A stretch of DNA of 64,000 nt from Streptomyces hygroscopicus (GCF_026168105.1 NZ_LBMW01000024.1:58409-122408); one strand, 5' to 3'; numbered from the stretch's first letter, positions 48,741-57,160 are shown. Notes: generated by a model not told the origin, from the letters alone. Numbers and translations: made by a program.

Positions 48741-49556
48741 GTGACTCTTCAGCAAGAAATCGTCGGCAACGCCATGCAGATGGCGGTCGTCAGCCTGAGG
48801 CCCGGCCAGACCGTGTACTGCGAGGCCGGAAAGTTCCTCTTCAAGACGGCGAACGTGACCATGGAGACGCGTCTGTCCGGCCCGTCGGACGGCGGGCAGC
48901 AGGCCCAGGGCGGTGCCGGCGGCGGGATGGGAGGTCTGCTGCGCCAGGCCATGGGCACCGCCATGCAGGTCGGTCAGCGCGCGCTCGCGGGCGAGTCGCT
49001 GGCGTTCCAGTACTTCACGGCGCAGGGCGGGGAGGGCACCGTCGGCTTCGCGGGCGTCCTCCCCGGCGAGATGCGCGCGCTGGAACTGAACGGCACGCGC
49101 GCGTGGTTCGCGGAGAAGGACGCGTTCGTCGCGGCCGAGTCGACCGTCGACTTCGGCATCGCCTTCCAGGGCGGCCGCACCGGCATGAGCGGCGGCGAGG
49201 GCTTCATCCTGGAGAAGTTCACCGGGTACGGCACGGTGATCATCGCCGGGGCGGGCAACTTCATCGACCTCAACCCCGCCGACTTCGGCGGCCGCATAGA
49301 GGTCGACACCGGGTGTGTCGTCGCCTTCGAGGAGGGCATCCAGTACGGCGTGCAGCGGATCGGCGGCCTCAACCGCCAGGGGATCATGAACATGGTCTTC
49401 GGCGGCGAGGGCCTGTCCCTGGCCACGCTGGAGGGCAACGGCCGCGTCATCCTGCAGTCGTTGACCATCGAGAGCCTTGCCAACGCCCTCAAGAAGGCCC
49501 AGGGCGGCGACAAGCAGGGGCCGACGGGGGGCCTGTTCTCGACGCACGCGGGATGA
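48741..49556 (+). CDS. AIM24/TIGR00266-family protein
   Basis: A 271-residue AIM24-like protein made of repeated beta strands (MAVVSLRPGQTVYCEAGKFL, FQYFTAQGGEGTVGFAG, GTVIIAGAGNFIDLNPADFG, MNMVFGGEGLSLATLEGNGR). It contains a Gly/Gln-rich loop around residues 52-75. Members are widespread and related to mitochondrial AIM24; their biochemical role is unsettled. The GTG start gives an N-terminus lining up with the first strand; no strong ribosome binding site is seen. It is a single-gene unit closed by a terminator. Confidence 0.82.
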   Translation: MTLQQEIVGNAMQMAVVSLRPGQTVYCEAGKFLFKTANVTMETRLSGPSDGGQQAQGGAGGGMGGLLRQAMGTAMQVGQRALAGESLAFQYFTAQGGEGTVGFAGVLPGEMRALELNGTRAWFAEKDAFVAAESTVDFGIAFQGGRTGMSGGEGFILEKFTGYGTVIIAGAGNFIDLNPADFGGRIEVDTGCVVAFEEGIQYGVQRIGGLNRQGIMNMVFGGEGLSLATLEGNGRVILQSLTIESLANALKKAQGGDKQGPTGGLFSTHAG

Positions 49557-49599
49557 GCGCGGACTGCCTGACGGCGGACCGATGAGTCGCGGGTGCCGA

Positions 49600-49629
49600 C
49601 GGGGTCTGAACTGATGACAGCAGACCCCG
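49600..49629 (+). terminator. Terminator after the AIM24-like gene
   Basis: A perfect 9-bp stem CGGGGTCTG / CAGACCCCG with a 12-nt loop, ending 22 bases before the next start codon. Confidence 0.65.
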
Positions 49630-49651
49630 GCTGAGAGAGAAGGCATCCGTC

Positions 49652-50278
49652 ATGGGCAAGCTCACCGTCACCGGCTTCGTCACTCTCGACGGCGTCCACC
49701 AGGCTCCGGGAGGCCCCCAGGAGGACCCCAGCGGCGGCTTCGAGCAGGGCGGCTGGAGCGTCCCGTACGGTGACGAGGACTTCGGCCGGTTCATCACCGA
49801 GGTCTTCGACCGCTCGGGCGCCTTCCTCCTCGGCCGGCGTACGTACGAGATCTTCGCCGCGTACTGGCCGAAGGTGACCGACCCCGCCGACCCGGTGGCG
49901 TCCCGGCTCAACTGCCTGCCGAAGTACGTGGCGTCGCACAGCCTCGGCGAGCCGTCCTGGGCGAACACCACGGTCCTGCGCGGCGACCTGGCCAAGGAGG
50001 TCACCGCCGCGAAGGAGCGCACCGAGGGCGAGCTCCAGGTGCACGGCAGCGGCGCGCTCGTACGGTCGCTGCTGGCACTGGACCTCGTGGACACCCTTCA
50101 CTTGCTGATCTTCCCGGTCGTGCTCGGCAACGGGCGCCGTCTGTTCGCCGGGGGAGCCGTCCCCACCGCGTTCCGCCACACCGGTGCCCGAACCACCGGC
50201 GCGGGCGTCGCCATCCACTCCTACGACGTCGCGGGCCGCCCGCCGTACGGCTCCTACGAACTCCCCGACAACGCGTAG
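49652..50278 (+). CDS. Dihydrofolate reductase-fold (RibD C-terminal-like) protein
   Basis: A 208-residue member of the DHFR/RibD_C superfamily: TVTGFVTLDGVHQAPGG at the first strand, FLLGRRTYEIFAAYWP, a central PKYVASHS strand, GELQVHGSGALVRSLLALDL and LHLLIFPVVLGNGRRLF. These are the usual landmarks of small streptomycete dihydrofolate reductase family proteins (NADPH-binding fold, substrate unknown). The ATG follows GAGAGAGAAGGCATCC. It stands alone between two terminators. Confidence 0.85.
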   Translation: MGKLTVTGFVTLDGVHQAPGGPQEDPSGGFEQGGWSVPYGDEDFGRFITEVFDRSGAFLLGRRTYEIFAAYWPKVTDPADPVASRLNCLPKYVASHSLGEPSWANTTVLRGDLAKEVTAAKERTEGELQVHGSGALVRSLLALDLVDTLHLLIFPVVLGNGRRLFAGGAVPTAFRHTGARTTGAGVAIHSYDVAGRPPYGSYELPDNA

Positions 50279-50306
50279 CGCAGGGGTCCCGGACCCGCTC
50301 GCACCG

Positions 50307-50328
50307 GCCCGCCGCGCAGGCGGCGGGC
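50307..50328 (+). terminator. Terminator after the DHFR-like gene
   Basis: GCCCGCCG-CGCAGG-CGGCGGGC, a perfect 8-bp stem with a 6-nt loop. Confidence 0.65.
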
Positions 50329-50423
50329 GGCAGGTTAACTTCCAGCAAACACATGGGACGTTGCGGGAGAAATAGTTGAGTTGTCATTGACATGCCATGC
50401 TCTACGCGCGTCATCATTGCGCC

Positions 50424-50819
50424 ATGAGACTCCCCCACCGCGCCACTCGGATTGGCGCCGCAGCAGCTCTCCTCTCCGCCCTCCTCGTGGGCGGCACCGT
50501 CTCCGCCACCACCGCGGACGCCGCTTCCGCCTACGTCGGCAGCATCTGTTACAGCAACCTGCCGTCCCAGGCCCACGACACGCTCGACCTGATCGACCAG
50601 GGCGGACCCTTCCCGTACCGGCAGGACGGGGTCGTCTTCACGAACCGCGAAGACGTGCTGCCCAGCCAGTCGTACGGCTACTACCACGAGTACACCGTCG
50701 TCACCCCCGGCTCCCCGACGCGCGGCGCGCGACGCATCGTCACGGGCGAGGAGTCCCAGGAGGACTACTACACCTCCGACCACTACGCGACATTCGACCT
50801 GATCGACTTCGGCTGCTGA
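50424..50819 (+). CDS. Secreted guanyl-specific ribonuclease, RNase Sa type (N1/T1 family)
   Basis: A 131-residue precursor: signal peptide of about 34 residues, then a 96-97 residue mature enzyme collinear with Streptomyces RNase Sa. With an offset of 35, every functional residue of RNase Sa is conserved: Glu54 is E89 (YYHEYTV), Arg69 is R104 (ARRIVTG), His85 is H120 (SDHYATF), and the Cys7-Cys96 disulfide is C42-C131. It should cleave RNA after guanine outside the cell. A TTGACA hexamer at 50387-50392 is a likely -35 element, so the transcript would be nearly leaderless. No barstar-type inhibitor gene is adjacent. Confidence 0.93.
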   Translation: MRLPHRATRIGAAAALLSALLVGGTVSATTADAASAYVGSICYSNLPSQAHDTLDLIDQGGPFPYRQDGVVFTNREDVLPSQSYGYYHEYTVVTPGSPTRGARRIVTGEESQEDYYTSDHYATFDLIDFGC

Positions 50820-51049
50820 GCGAGCAGCGGACCTCGTAGCCGTCGAGCTCCGAGACCCATTTCTCCATCGCAGGATCGTCGCCCCGCGGACCGGACCCCA
50901 CCCACATCGGCCGCGGGGCGAGCCCTGTCCGACGGAAGTCCCGCCCCACTCCGCGCGGCGGCGCCGAAAGTCCCCGGCGCCGCGACTTTGGTCGCGGATC
51001 GCGGCCGAGGGGGAGGTGGCCGGCGCCTGTCCTGCGTAGATTGCCGACC

Positions 51050-52483
51050 GTGAGCGGAGACAGGCCGGCGCGACCGGCAGAACGGACCGCACTGCTACCC
51101 GGGTTGGTCGCGGAGAGCCTTCGATCCGCCCTGCGCCCGATCCGTACGGGCCGGCCGCGGCGGCGCCCACCCGAACCGGCGCCGTCCGCACCTCCTTTGC
51201 TGCCGCCGGCCGGTGCCCCCACGGCCGGGACCCCGGGACTCGCACCCGGCGGGACGGCGTACGGGCTGCCCCGGCGGCGGTGGCACCTGCCCTCCGCGGT
51301 GATCGCGGAGCTGGACCCCGAGGCGGCCGGGCCACGGCGGCGCCCGCGGCGCACGCTGCGCGACTGGGTCGTCGACCTGGTGTGCTTTCTGCTGGCCGTG
51401 CTCATCGCGTTCGCCGCCGCGTCCTCGCTGAGACACGACTCCCGCACCTCGTCGGGGCTCGCCGCCGTCGACGTGTCACTCGGCGGCCTGTGCTGCGCGG
51501 CACTCTGGCTGCGTCGCCGCTGGCCGCTCGGCCTGGCGCTGGCGACGATCCCCATAGGCCTGGCCTCGACCACCTCGGGCGGTGCGGGCGTGATCGCCCT
51601 CTTCACCGTCGCAGTGCACCGCCCCTTCAAGTACGCGGCCTGGATCAGCGGCGTCCAGTTCGCGCTCATCCCGGTGTACTTCTGGATCCGTCCGGACCCG
51701 GACCTGCCCTTTCCCGCCGCCGTCCTCGTCACCGCACTGATCACGGCGGCGGTCGTCGGCTGGGGCCTGTTCGTACGGTCCAAGCGGCAGCTCATGCTGA
51801 GCCTGCGCGACCGTGCGCGCAGGGCCGAGACGGAGGCCGCGCTGCGGGCCGAACAGGCCCAGCGGCTGGCACGGGAGGCGATCGCGCGGGAGATGCACGA
51901 CGTCCTGGCGCACCGTCTGACGCTGCTGAGCGTGCACGCGGGTGCGCTGGAGTTCCGCCCGGACGCGCCCCGGGAGGAGATCGCGCGGGCGGCCGGGGTG
52001 ATCCGGGAGAGCGCGCACGAGGCCCTGCAGGACCTACGGGAGATCATCGGGGTGCTGAGGGCAGGCGACTCCGACGACGCGGGCCGCCCCCAGCCGACAC
52101 TGGCCGCGCTCGACGCCCTGGTCGCCGAGTCCCGCGAGGCGGGTATGAAGGTCGTCCTCGACCACCGGGTCGCCGACCCCGAGGCCGTGCCCGCCTCCGT
52201 GGGCCGCACCGCCTACCGCATCGCCCAGGAGGCACTGACGAACGCGCGCAAGCACGCACCCGGGACCGAGGTCACGGTGACGGTCGTCGGTGCCCCCGGC
52301 GACGGCCTCACCATGACCGTGCGCAACCCGGCACCGCCAGGCGAGGTCCCGCATGTCCCGGGCTCGGGCCAGGGCCTGATCGGGCTCACCGAACGCGCGA
52401 CCCTGGCCGGCGGCACCCTCGACCACGGCACCGGAGCGGACGGCGGCTTCCGGGTGCACGCCCGGCTGCCATGGCCCCAGTGA
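51050..52483 (+). CDS. Two-component sensor histidine kinase (NarX/DesK-like, HisKA_3)
   Basis: A ~477-residue sensor kinase. A Pro/Arg-rich cytoplasmic N-terminus (1-100) is followed by four or five membrane helices (about 105-230), a coiled linker and the HisKA_3 dimerisation domain (AIAREMHDVLAHRLTLLSVH with the phosphorylated His). The HATPase domain has its N-box in RIAQEALTNARKHAPG and G-boxes in GSGQGLIGLTERATL. The GTG is preceded not by a ribosome binding site but by TAGATT seven bases upstream, consistent with a leaderless mRNA. Its partner response regulator is at 53055, separated by an opposite-strand GNAT gene. Signal unknown. Confidence 0.88.
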   Translation: MSGDRPARPAERTALLPGLVAESLRSALRPIRTGRPRRRPPEPAPSAPPLLPPAGAPTAGTPGLAPGGTAYGLPRRRWHLPSAVIAELDPEAAGPRRRPRRTLRDWVVDLVCFLLAVLIAFAAASSLRHDSRTSSGLAAVDVSLGGLCCAALWLRRRWPLGLALATIPIGLASTTSGGAGVIALFTVAVHRPFKYAAWISGVQFALIPVYFWIRPDPDLPFPAAVLVTALITAAVVGWGLFVRSKRQLMLSLRDRARRAETEAALRAEQAQRLAREAIAREMHDVLAHRLTLLSVHAGALEFRPDAPREEIARAAGVIRESAHEALQDLREIIGVLRAGDSDDAGRPQPTLAALDALVAESREAGMKVVLDHRVADPEAVPASVGRTAYRIAQEALTNARKHAPGTEVTVTVVGAPGDGLTMTVRNPAPPGEVPHVPGSGQGLIGLTERATLAGGTLDHGTGADGGFRVHARLPWPQ

Positions 52484-52514
52484 CCGTCACAGGTCCGGGC
52501 GGGCTCCCGCGCGC

Positions 52515-52946
52515 TCAGGCCAGTCGCAGCGTGTGCCACGTTTCGTCCACGTCCGCCACATAGCGGTCGACCTCGACGAAACCCCGCTTGCAGGCGAACT
52601 CCAGCCCGTCCGTGTTGGTGCCGAGAACGATCGTCTCGATCACCTCGGCACCCAGCCGCCGGGCCCGCTCCAGGCCCCGCTCGTAAAGCCGCTCGCCGAA
52701 CCCCTGCCCGAGGTGGGCGGGCAGGACGCGGGCGATGACCACCGCCGTACCGTCCTTCGGCGGACGCACCGTCGAGCAGCCCACAAGGACGCCGCCCAGA
52801 TACGCGACCTCCAGGTGATGGCGCGTCACGCGCTCGCGCACGTCGTCGAGGGAGAGCGGGTCCGCGGGGACGATCTCGTTGTGGACGTACCTCCAGTCCC
52901 CGAGCGTGGCGTCGTCGTGAGGTTCTTCGATGCGAAGCATCGGCAT
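52515..52946 (-). CDS. GNAT-family N-acetyltransferase
   Basis: A ~143-residue single-domain GNAT. The acetyl-CoA pyrophosphate-binding motif is in ARVLPAHLGQGFGERLYERG (R/QxxGxG/A variant QGFGER); earlier YLGGVLVGCSTVRPP and later TIVLGTNTDGLEFACKRGFV are typical. Two ATGs are possible (52946 and 52940). It lies on the opposite strand between the sensor kinase and its response regulator, which is unusual; the kinase and acetyltransferase genes converge with only 31 bases between stops. Substrate unknown. Confidence 0.82.
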   Translation of the reverse strand: MPMLRIEEPHDDATLGDWRYVHNEIVPADPLSLDDVRERVTRHHLEVAYLGGVLVGCSTVRPPKDGTAVVIARVLPAHLGQGFGERLYERGLERARRLGAEVIETIVLGTNTDGLEFACKRGFVEVDRYVADVDETWHTLRLA

Positions 52947-53054
52947 TGCTGCAGGAAACCGGGAGCACCGTCGGTCGTCAACCGGTATCGGGGGTCGCCA
53001 CCGATGTCCTGTCCCGTGGGCCGGTTCCCGCACACGGATCATTACGGTAGGGCC

Positions 53055-53726
53055 ATGACCGCGATCCGACTGCTTCTCGTCGACGACGACCCTCTCGTAC
53101 GGGCCGGCCTGTCCTTCATGATGGGCGGTGCCGACGACATCGAGATCGTCGGCGAGGGCGCAGACGGCAGCGAGGTCGAGCAACTCGTCGACCGCACCCG
53201 GCCGGACGTCGTCCTCATGGACATCCGGATGCCGGCCGTCGACGGGCTGACCGCCACCGAACTGCTGCGCGGCCGACCCAACGCGCCCCAGGTCGTGGTC
53301 CTCACCACCTTCCACGCCGACGAGCAGGTGCTGCGGGCGCTGCGTGCGGGCGCAGCCGGTTTCGTGCTCAAGGACACCCCGCCCGCCGAGATCCTGGACG
53401 CGGTACGGCGCGTCGCGGCCGGCGACCCGGTCCTGTCGCCCGCCGTCACCCGTCAGCTGATGGCGCACGCCGCCGGGGCGGGGCCCGACACCCGGCGCGC
53501 CACCGCCCGCGACCGGATCGCCGCCCTGGCCGAGCGTGAACGCGAGGTCGCCGTAGCCGTCGGCCGGGGCGCCTCCAACGCCGAGATCGCCGCGGAGCTG
53601 TACATGAGCGTCGCCAGTGTCAAGACGCACGTCTCCCGCATTCTCGCCAAGCTCGGCCTCAACAACCGTGTGCAGATCGCCCTGTTGACGTACGACGCGG
53701 GACTTCTGGAGGAGGACGGGAACTGA
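53055..53726 (+). CDS. NarL/LuxR-family response regulator
   Basis: A 223-residue response regulator: receiver domain with acidic pocket VDDDP (10-12), phospho-acceptor Asp56 in VVLMDIRMP, Thr/Ser switch in VVLTTF and Lys106 in FVLKDTP. The C-terminal LuxR HTH (about 158-215: EREVAVAVGRGASNAEIAAE, VASVKTHVSRILAKLG) follows. It pairs with the HisKA_3 kinase at 51050-52483, the usual partner type. The ATG has only ACGGTAGGGCC upstream. Confidence 0.9.
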   Translation: MTAIRLLLVDDDPLVRAGLSFMMGGADDIEIVGEGADGSEVEQLVDRTRPDVVLMDIRMPAVDGLTATELLRGRPNAPQVVVLTTFHADEQVLRALRAGAAGFVLKDTPPAEILDAVRRVAAGDPVLSPAVTRQLMAHAAGAGPDTRRATARDRIAALAEREREVAVAVGRGASNAEIAAELYMSVASVKTHVSRILAKLGLNNRVQIALLTYDAGLLEEDGN

Positions 53727-53757
53727 CCGGGGCACGTTCGTTGCACGGGCGACGGGA

Positions 53758-54050
53758 GTGGGGGACATGGACGTGATCGATCCGGGGGAGTACGGCGACC
53801 GGCTCTCCGGCAGCGAACTGCGCGCGATGGCGTTCATCCTGCTCGTCGCGGGCCATGAGACGACGGTCAATCCGATCACCAACGGTGTGCACACCCTGCT
53901 CACGCACCCGGGCCAACCGGCCGCGCTGCGCGCCGACATGACGCTCCTGGACGGCGCGGTCAAGGAGATGCTGCACTTCAAGGGGGCCGGTGGAGACGGC
54001 CACGTACCTGCGCGGCGCGCGCAGCCTGCCGTTGCCCTGGTGGGGGCCGC
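53758..54050 (+). pseudogene. Relic: internal fragment of a cytochrome P450 with a frameshift
   Basis: Codons after 53767 encode the P450 I-helix (LRAMAFILLVAGHETTVNPI, oxygen-binding AGHETT) and the following helices (LLTHPGQPAALRADMTLLDG, AVKEMLHFKG). At about 53982 a run of five G's shifts the frame: removing one G restores FKGPVETATYLRGAR, the expected continuation. The N-terminal ~220 residues and the heme-binding Cys region are missing. It is a non-functional remnant between the response regulator and the Gfo/Idh dehydrogenase. Confidence 0.78.
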
Positions 54051-54104
54051 CCCCTGCGGTGCGCGCGGCCCGCCGGCCGCACGGACCCGGCGCAGCTCCC
54101 GCAC

Positions 54105-55115
54105 TCAGTCCCGGGCGCCCACGATCTCGGAGAGGCGCACGGGGCGGCGCTCGCGGCGGGACCGCTCGCAGGCCTCCGCGATCCGCAGGGCCTTCAGGGC
54201 CTCCCGGCCGTCGCACGGATTGGCGCGCTCACCGCGCACCACTTCGACGAAGGCGGCGATCTCGGCCTCGTACGCGTGGGCGAAGCGCTCCAGGAAGCCC
54301 GTCCAGGGCTTGACGGCGGGCGGCGGCCCGGCGCGCTCGGTGGACGTGATCGGCGTACGGTCGTCCAAGCCGACTGCGATCGTGTCCAACTCGCCGGCCA
54401 GCTCCATACGCACGTCGTAGCCGGCGCCGTTGGTCCGGGTCGCGGTCGCCGTAGCCAGCGTCCCGTCGTCCAGAGTGAGCACGACCGCCGCCGTGTCGAC
54501 GTCGTCCGCCTCGCGGAACATCGCCCCGCCGGCGTCGGACCCGGCCGCGTACACATCGACGACCTCACGGCCGGTCACCCAGCGCAGGACGTCGAAGTCA
54601 TGGACGAGACAGTCGCGGTAGATGCCACCGGAGACCGGGAGATACGCGGCAGGCGGCGGTGCCTGGTCCGCGGTCGTCGCACGGACCGTGTGCAACCGCC
54701 CGAGCCTGCCGGAGCGCACGGCCTCCCGCGCCGTCGTGTAGCCCGCGTCGAAGCGCCGCTGGAAGCCCATCTGCAGTACCGTCCCGGCGGCTTCGACCTC
54801 GGCGAGCGCGGCCAGCGTGCCCGGCAGGTCGACCGAGATGGGTTTCTCGCAGAACACCGGGAGCCCGGAACGCGCCGCCCGGCCGATCAGCTCGGCATGG
54901 GCCGCGGTCGCCGCCGTGATGACCACGGCGTCCACACCCCAGGTGAAGACCTCGTTCACGCCGGGCGCCGCGGTCGCGCCCAGCCGGTCCGCGAGCTCAT
55001 GGGCCCGGATCCTGTCGACGTCGGTGACGATGAGCGAGCCGACGTCGCGGTGGCGGTCGAGCGTGGCCGCGTGGAAAGTCCCGATACGACCTGCTCCGAT
55101 GAGTCCGATGCGCAT
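54105..55115 (-). CDS. Gfo/Idh/MocA-family dehydrogenase, myo-inositol 2-dehydrogenase-like
   Basis: A 336-residue NAD(P)-dependent sugar or polyol dehydrogenase. N-terminal Rossmann motif IGLIGAGRIGTFHAATL; catalytic Lys in FCEKPISVDLPGT; substrate-binding DxxxxD/H block in YRDCLVHDFDVLRWVTGREV. These are typical of inositol dehydrogenases and related scyllo-inositol or glucose-fructose oxidoreductases. The ATG at 55115 gives the Rossmann strand at residue 2; an in-frame extension to 55190 is antisense promoter sequence. It is divergent from a GntR regulator across a perfect palindrome, so it and the sugar importer probably form one catabolic regulon. Confidence 0.87.
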   Translation of the reverse strand: MRIGLIGAGRIGTFHAATLDRHRDVGSLIVTDVDRIRAHELADRLGATAAPGVNEVFTWGVDAVVITAATAAHAELIGRAARSGLPVFCEKPISVDLPGTLAALAEVEAAGTVLQMGFQRRFDAGYTTAREAVRSGRLGRLHTVRATTADQAPPPAAYLPVSGGIYRDCLVHDFDVLRWVTGREVVDVYAAGSDAGGAMFREADDVDTAAVVLTLDDGTLATATATRTNGAGYDVRMELAGELDTIAVGLDDRTPITSTERAGPPPAVKPWTGFLERFAHAYEAEIAAFVEVVRGERANPCDGREALKALRIAEACERSRRERRPVRLSEIVGARD

Positions 55116-55154
55116 GTGAACAACCTGAGGCGGCGCCCCCGCAATGTCAATTAT

Positions 55155-55166
55155 TTGTCCGGACAA
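55155..55166. promoter_or_regulatory. Operator in the dehydrogenase/GntR divergent promoter
   Basis: A perfect 12-bp palindrome TTGTCCGGACAA lies 40 bases from the dehydrogenase start and 50 bases from the GntR start. It is the likely binding site of the adjacent GntR regulator. Confidence 0.65.
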
Positions 55167-55215
55167 CCGGACTACACAACTTCCCGTCAACAGGTACCGG
55201 AGCTACGCTCGGCCC

Positions 55216-55980
55216 GTGCCGAAACCAGATGCGGATCCGACCGTCTCGCTCCAGCTCAGCGTCGACCGGAGCAGTCCGGTGCCGCTGTATTTCCAGCTGT
55301 CCCAGCAGCTGGAGGCCGCGATCGAGCACGGGGCGCTGACGCCCGGAAGCCTGCTGGGCAACGAGATCGAACTGGCCGCCCGGCTCGGCCTGTCCCGGCC
55401 CACCGTCCGTCAGGCCATCCAGTCCCTCGTCGACAAGGGCCTGCTCGTGCGGCGCCGCGGCGTCGGCACTCAGGTGGTGCACAGCCAGGTCAAGCGCCCG
55501 CTGGAGCTCAGCAGCCTGTACGACGACCTGGAGGCGGCCGGGCAGCGACCCGCGACCCGGGTGCTCGTCAACACCTTCGTGCCCGCCTCCGCCGAGGTCG
55601 CCGCCGCGCTCGGTGTGCCCGAGGGGGCGGAGGTGCACCGCGTGGAGCGGCTGCGCCTCGCGCACGGCGAGCCGATGGCGTACCTGTGCAACTACCTGCC
55701 CACCGGCCTGCTCGACCTGGACACCGAGCGGCTGGAGTCGACCGGCCTCTACCGGCTGATGCGGGCCGCCGGCATCACGCTGCACAGCGCCCGGCAGTCG
55801 GTGGGGGCCCGTGCCGCCACCCCGGCCGAGGGCGAACGGCTCGGCGAGCCCGAGGGCGCCCCGCTGCTCACCATGCAGCGCACCACGTTCGACGACACGG
55901 GCCGTGCCGTGGAGTTCGGCACCCATACCTACCGCGCCTCGCGCTACTCGTTCGAGTTCCAGCTCCTCGTCCGGCCCTGA
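55216..55980 (+). CDS. GntR-family regulator, HutC subfamily (UTRA domain)
   Basis: A ~254-residue GntR/HutC regulator: winged helix at about 15-85 (PLYFQLSQQLEAAIEHGALT, LGLSRPTVRQAIQSLVDKGL) and UTRA effector domain (VHRVERLRLAHGEPMAYLCN, ending FEFQLLVRP). The GTG at 55216 has no ribosome binding site but TACGCT lies seven bases upstream, suggesting a leaderless transcript; an in-frame start at 55144 would overlap the operator. It probably senses a sugar or sugar phosphate and controls the divergent dehydrogenase and the downstream importer. Confidence 0.87.
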   Translation: MPKPDADPTVSLQLSVDRSSPVPLYFQLSQQLEAAIEHGALTPGSLLGNEIELAARLGLSRPTVRQAIQSLVDKGLLVRRRGVGTQVVHSQVKRPLELSSLYDDLEAAGQRPATRVLVNTFVPASAEVAAALGVPEGAEVHRVERLRLAHGEPMAYLCNYLPTGLLDLDTERLESTGLYRLMRAAGITLHSARQSVGARAATPAEGERLGEPEGAPLLTMQRTTFDDTGRAVEFGTHTYRASRYSFEFQLLVRP

Positions 55981-56114
55981 GCCGCCGGGGCCCGCGGTCG
56001 CGTACGGCCCGACCGGTGCCGGACCCGTCCGCCGCCGTGTCCGGGGCATCGTCCGGGTCCGCACCCCGCCGGACAAGGCCCCTGACCAGGGGCGTCGGCG
56101 GACGGTCGGCGATA

Positions 56115-56129
56115 CTTGGTCCTTCCAAG
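56115..56129. promoter_or_regulatory. Dyad before the sugar-binding protein gene
   Basis: CTTGG-TCCTT-CCAAG, a perfect 5-bp-arm dyad, lies 27 bases before the start of the binding protein. The arms and spacing are identical to the first operator near the HxlR gene (10106-10120), and the sequence also distantly resembles DasR-type sites. A regulator site is plausible. Confidence 0.45.
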
Positions 56130-56155
56130 CAACTCCGCAGGAAGGGCACCACCTC

Positions 56156-57160
56156 GTGGCACGGACTAGGACCTGGGCAACCATCGCGCTCGCGGGAGGG
56201 CTCGGCCTATCCCTGGCGGGGTGCAGCAGCCACGGAGGCCAGCGTGCCGAGGACGCCCGTGAGGCCGCCTCGGCCCAGGGCCGGTCCGCCGTGAACACAC
56301 CCCGCTGGACCTTTGCGATGATCACCCACTCGGGTGATGGCGACACCTTCTGGGACATCGTGCAGAGCGGCGCCAAGCAGGCCGCCGTCAAGGACAACAT
56401 CAACTTCCTGTACTCCCACGACGCGGAGGCCCAGCAGCAGGCCCAGCTCGTGGACGCGGCGGTAGACCAGAAGGTCGACGGCATCATCGTCACGCTGGCC
56501 AAGCCCGACGCGCTGAAGGCCGCAGTCGCCCGGGCCGAGAAGGCCGGTATCCCGGTGGTGACCGTGAACTCCGGCTCCGCGGAGTCCAAGGCGTTCGGCG
56601 CGCTCACCCACATCGGCCAGGACGAGACGATCGCCGGCGAGGCCGTGGGCGAGGAACTCGACAAGCGCGGTCGCAAGAAGGTCCTGTGCGTGCTGCACGA
56701 GCAGGGCAACGTGGGCCACGAACAGCGCTGCGCGGGCGTGCGGAAGACGTTCCACGGCACGGTGGAGAACCTCAACGTCAACGGCACGAACATGCCGGAC
56801 GTGCAGTCCGCCATCGAGGCCAGGCTTCAGGCGGACAAGTCGGTCGACGCCGTCGTCACCCTGGGCGCCCCGTACGCCGACACCGCGGTGAAGGCCAAGG
56901 CCGACGCGGGCAGCACGGCGGAGATCGCCACCTTCGACCTGAACGCGAAGGTGGCGGGCGAGCTCAAGGACGGCACCCTCGGCTTCGCCGTGGACCAGCA
57001 GCCCTACCTCCAGGGCTACGAGGCCGTCGACCAGCTCTGGCTGTACAAGTACAACGCCAATGCCCTCGGCGGCGGACAGCCGGTCCTCACCGGACCGCAG
57101 ATCATCACCAAGGACCAGGCCGCGGCCCTCGAACGCTACACCGAGCGGGGGACGCGATGA
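56156..57160 (+). CDS. Sugar ABC transporter substrate-binding lipoprotein (ribose/inositol type)
   Basis: A 334-residue lipoprotein (lipobox LAGC near residue 23) with a periplasmic-binding protein type 1 fold like RbsB/IbpA. Segments are TFAMITHSGDGDTFWDIVQS, QAQLVDAAVDQKVDGIIVTL, IPVVTVNSGSAESK, THIGQDETIAGEAVGEEL and the hinge-end LGFAVDQQPYLQGYEAVDQL. The GTG follows AGGAAGGGCACCACCTC. With permease and ATPase genes in a start-stop overlapping row it forms one importer. Inositol is a plausible ligand given the dehydrogenase in the same cluster. Confidence 0.9.
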   Translation: MARTRTWATIALAGGLGLSLAGCSSHGGQRAEDAREAASAQGRSAVNTPRWTFAMITHSGDGDTFWDIVQSGAKQAAVKDNINFLYSHDAEAQQQAQLVDAAVDQKVDGIIVTLAKPDALKAAVARAEKAGIPVVTVNSGSAESKAFGALTHIGQDETIAGEAVGEELDKRGRKKVLCVLHEQGNVGHEQRCAGVRKTFHGTVENLNVNGTNMPDVQSAIEARLQADKSVDAVVTLGAPYADTAVKAKADAGSTAEIATFDLNAKVAGELKDGTLGFAVDQQPYLQGYEAVDQLWLYKYNANALGGGQPVLTGPQIITKDQAAALERYTERGTR

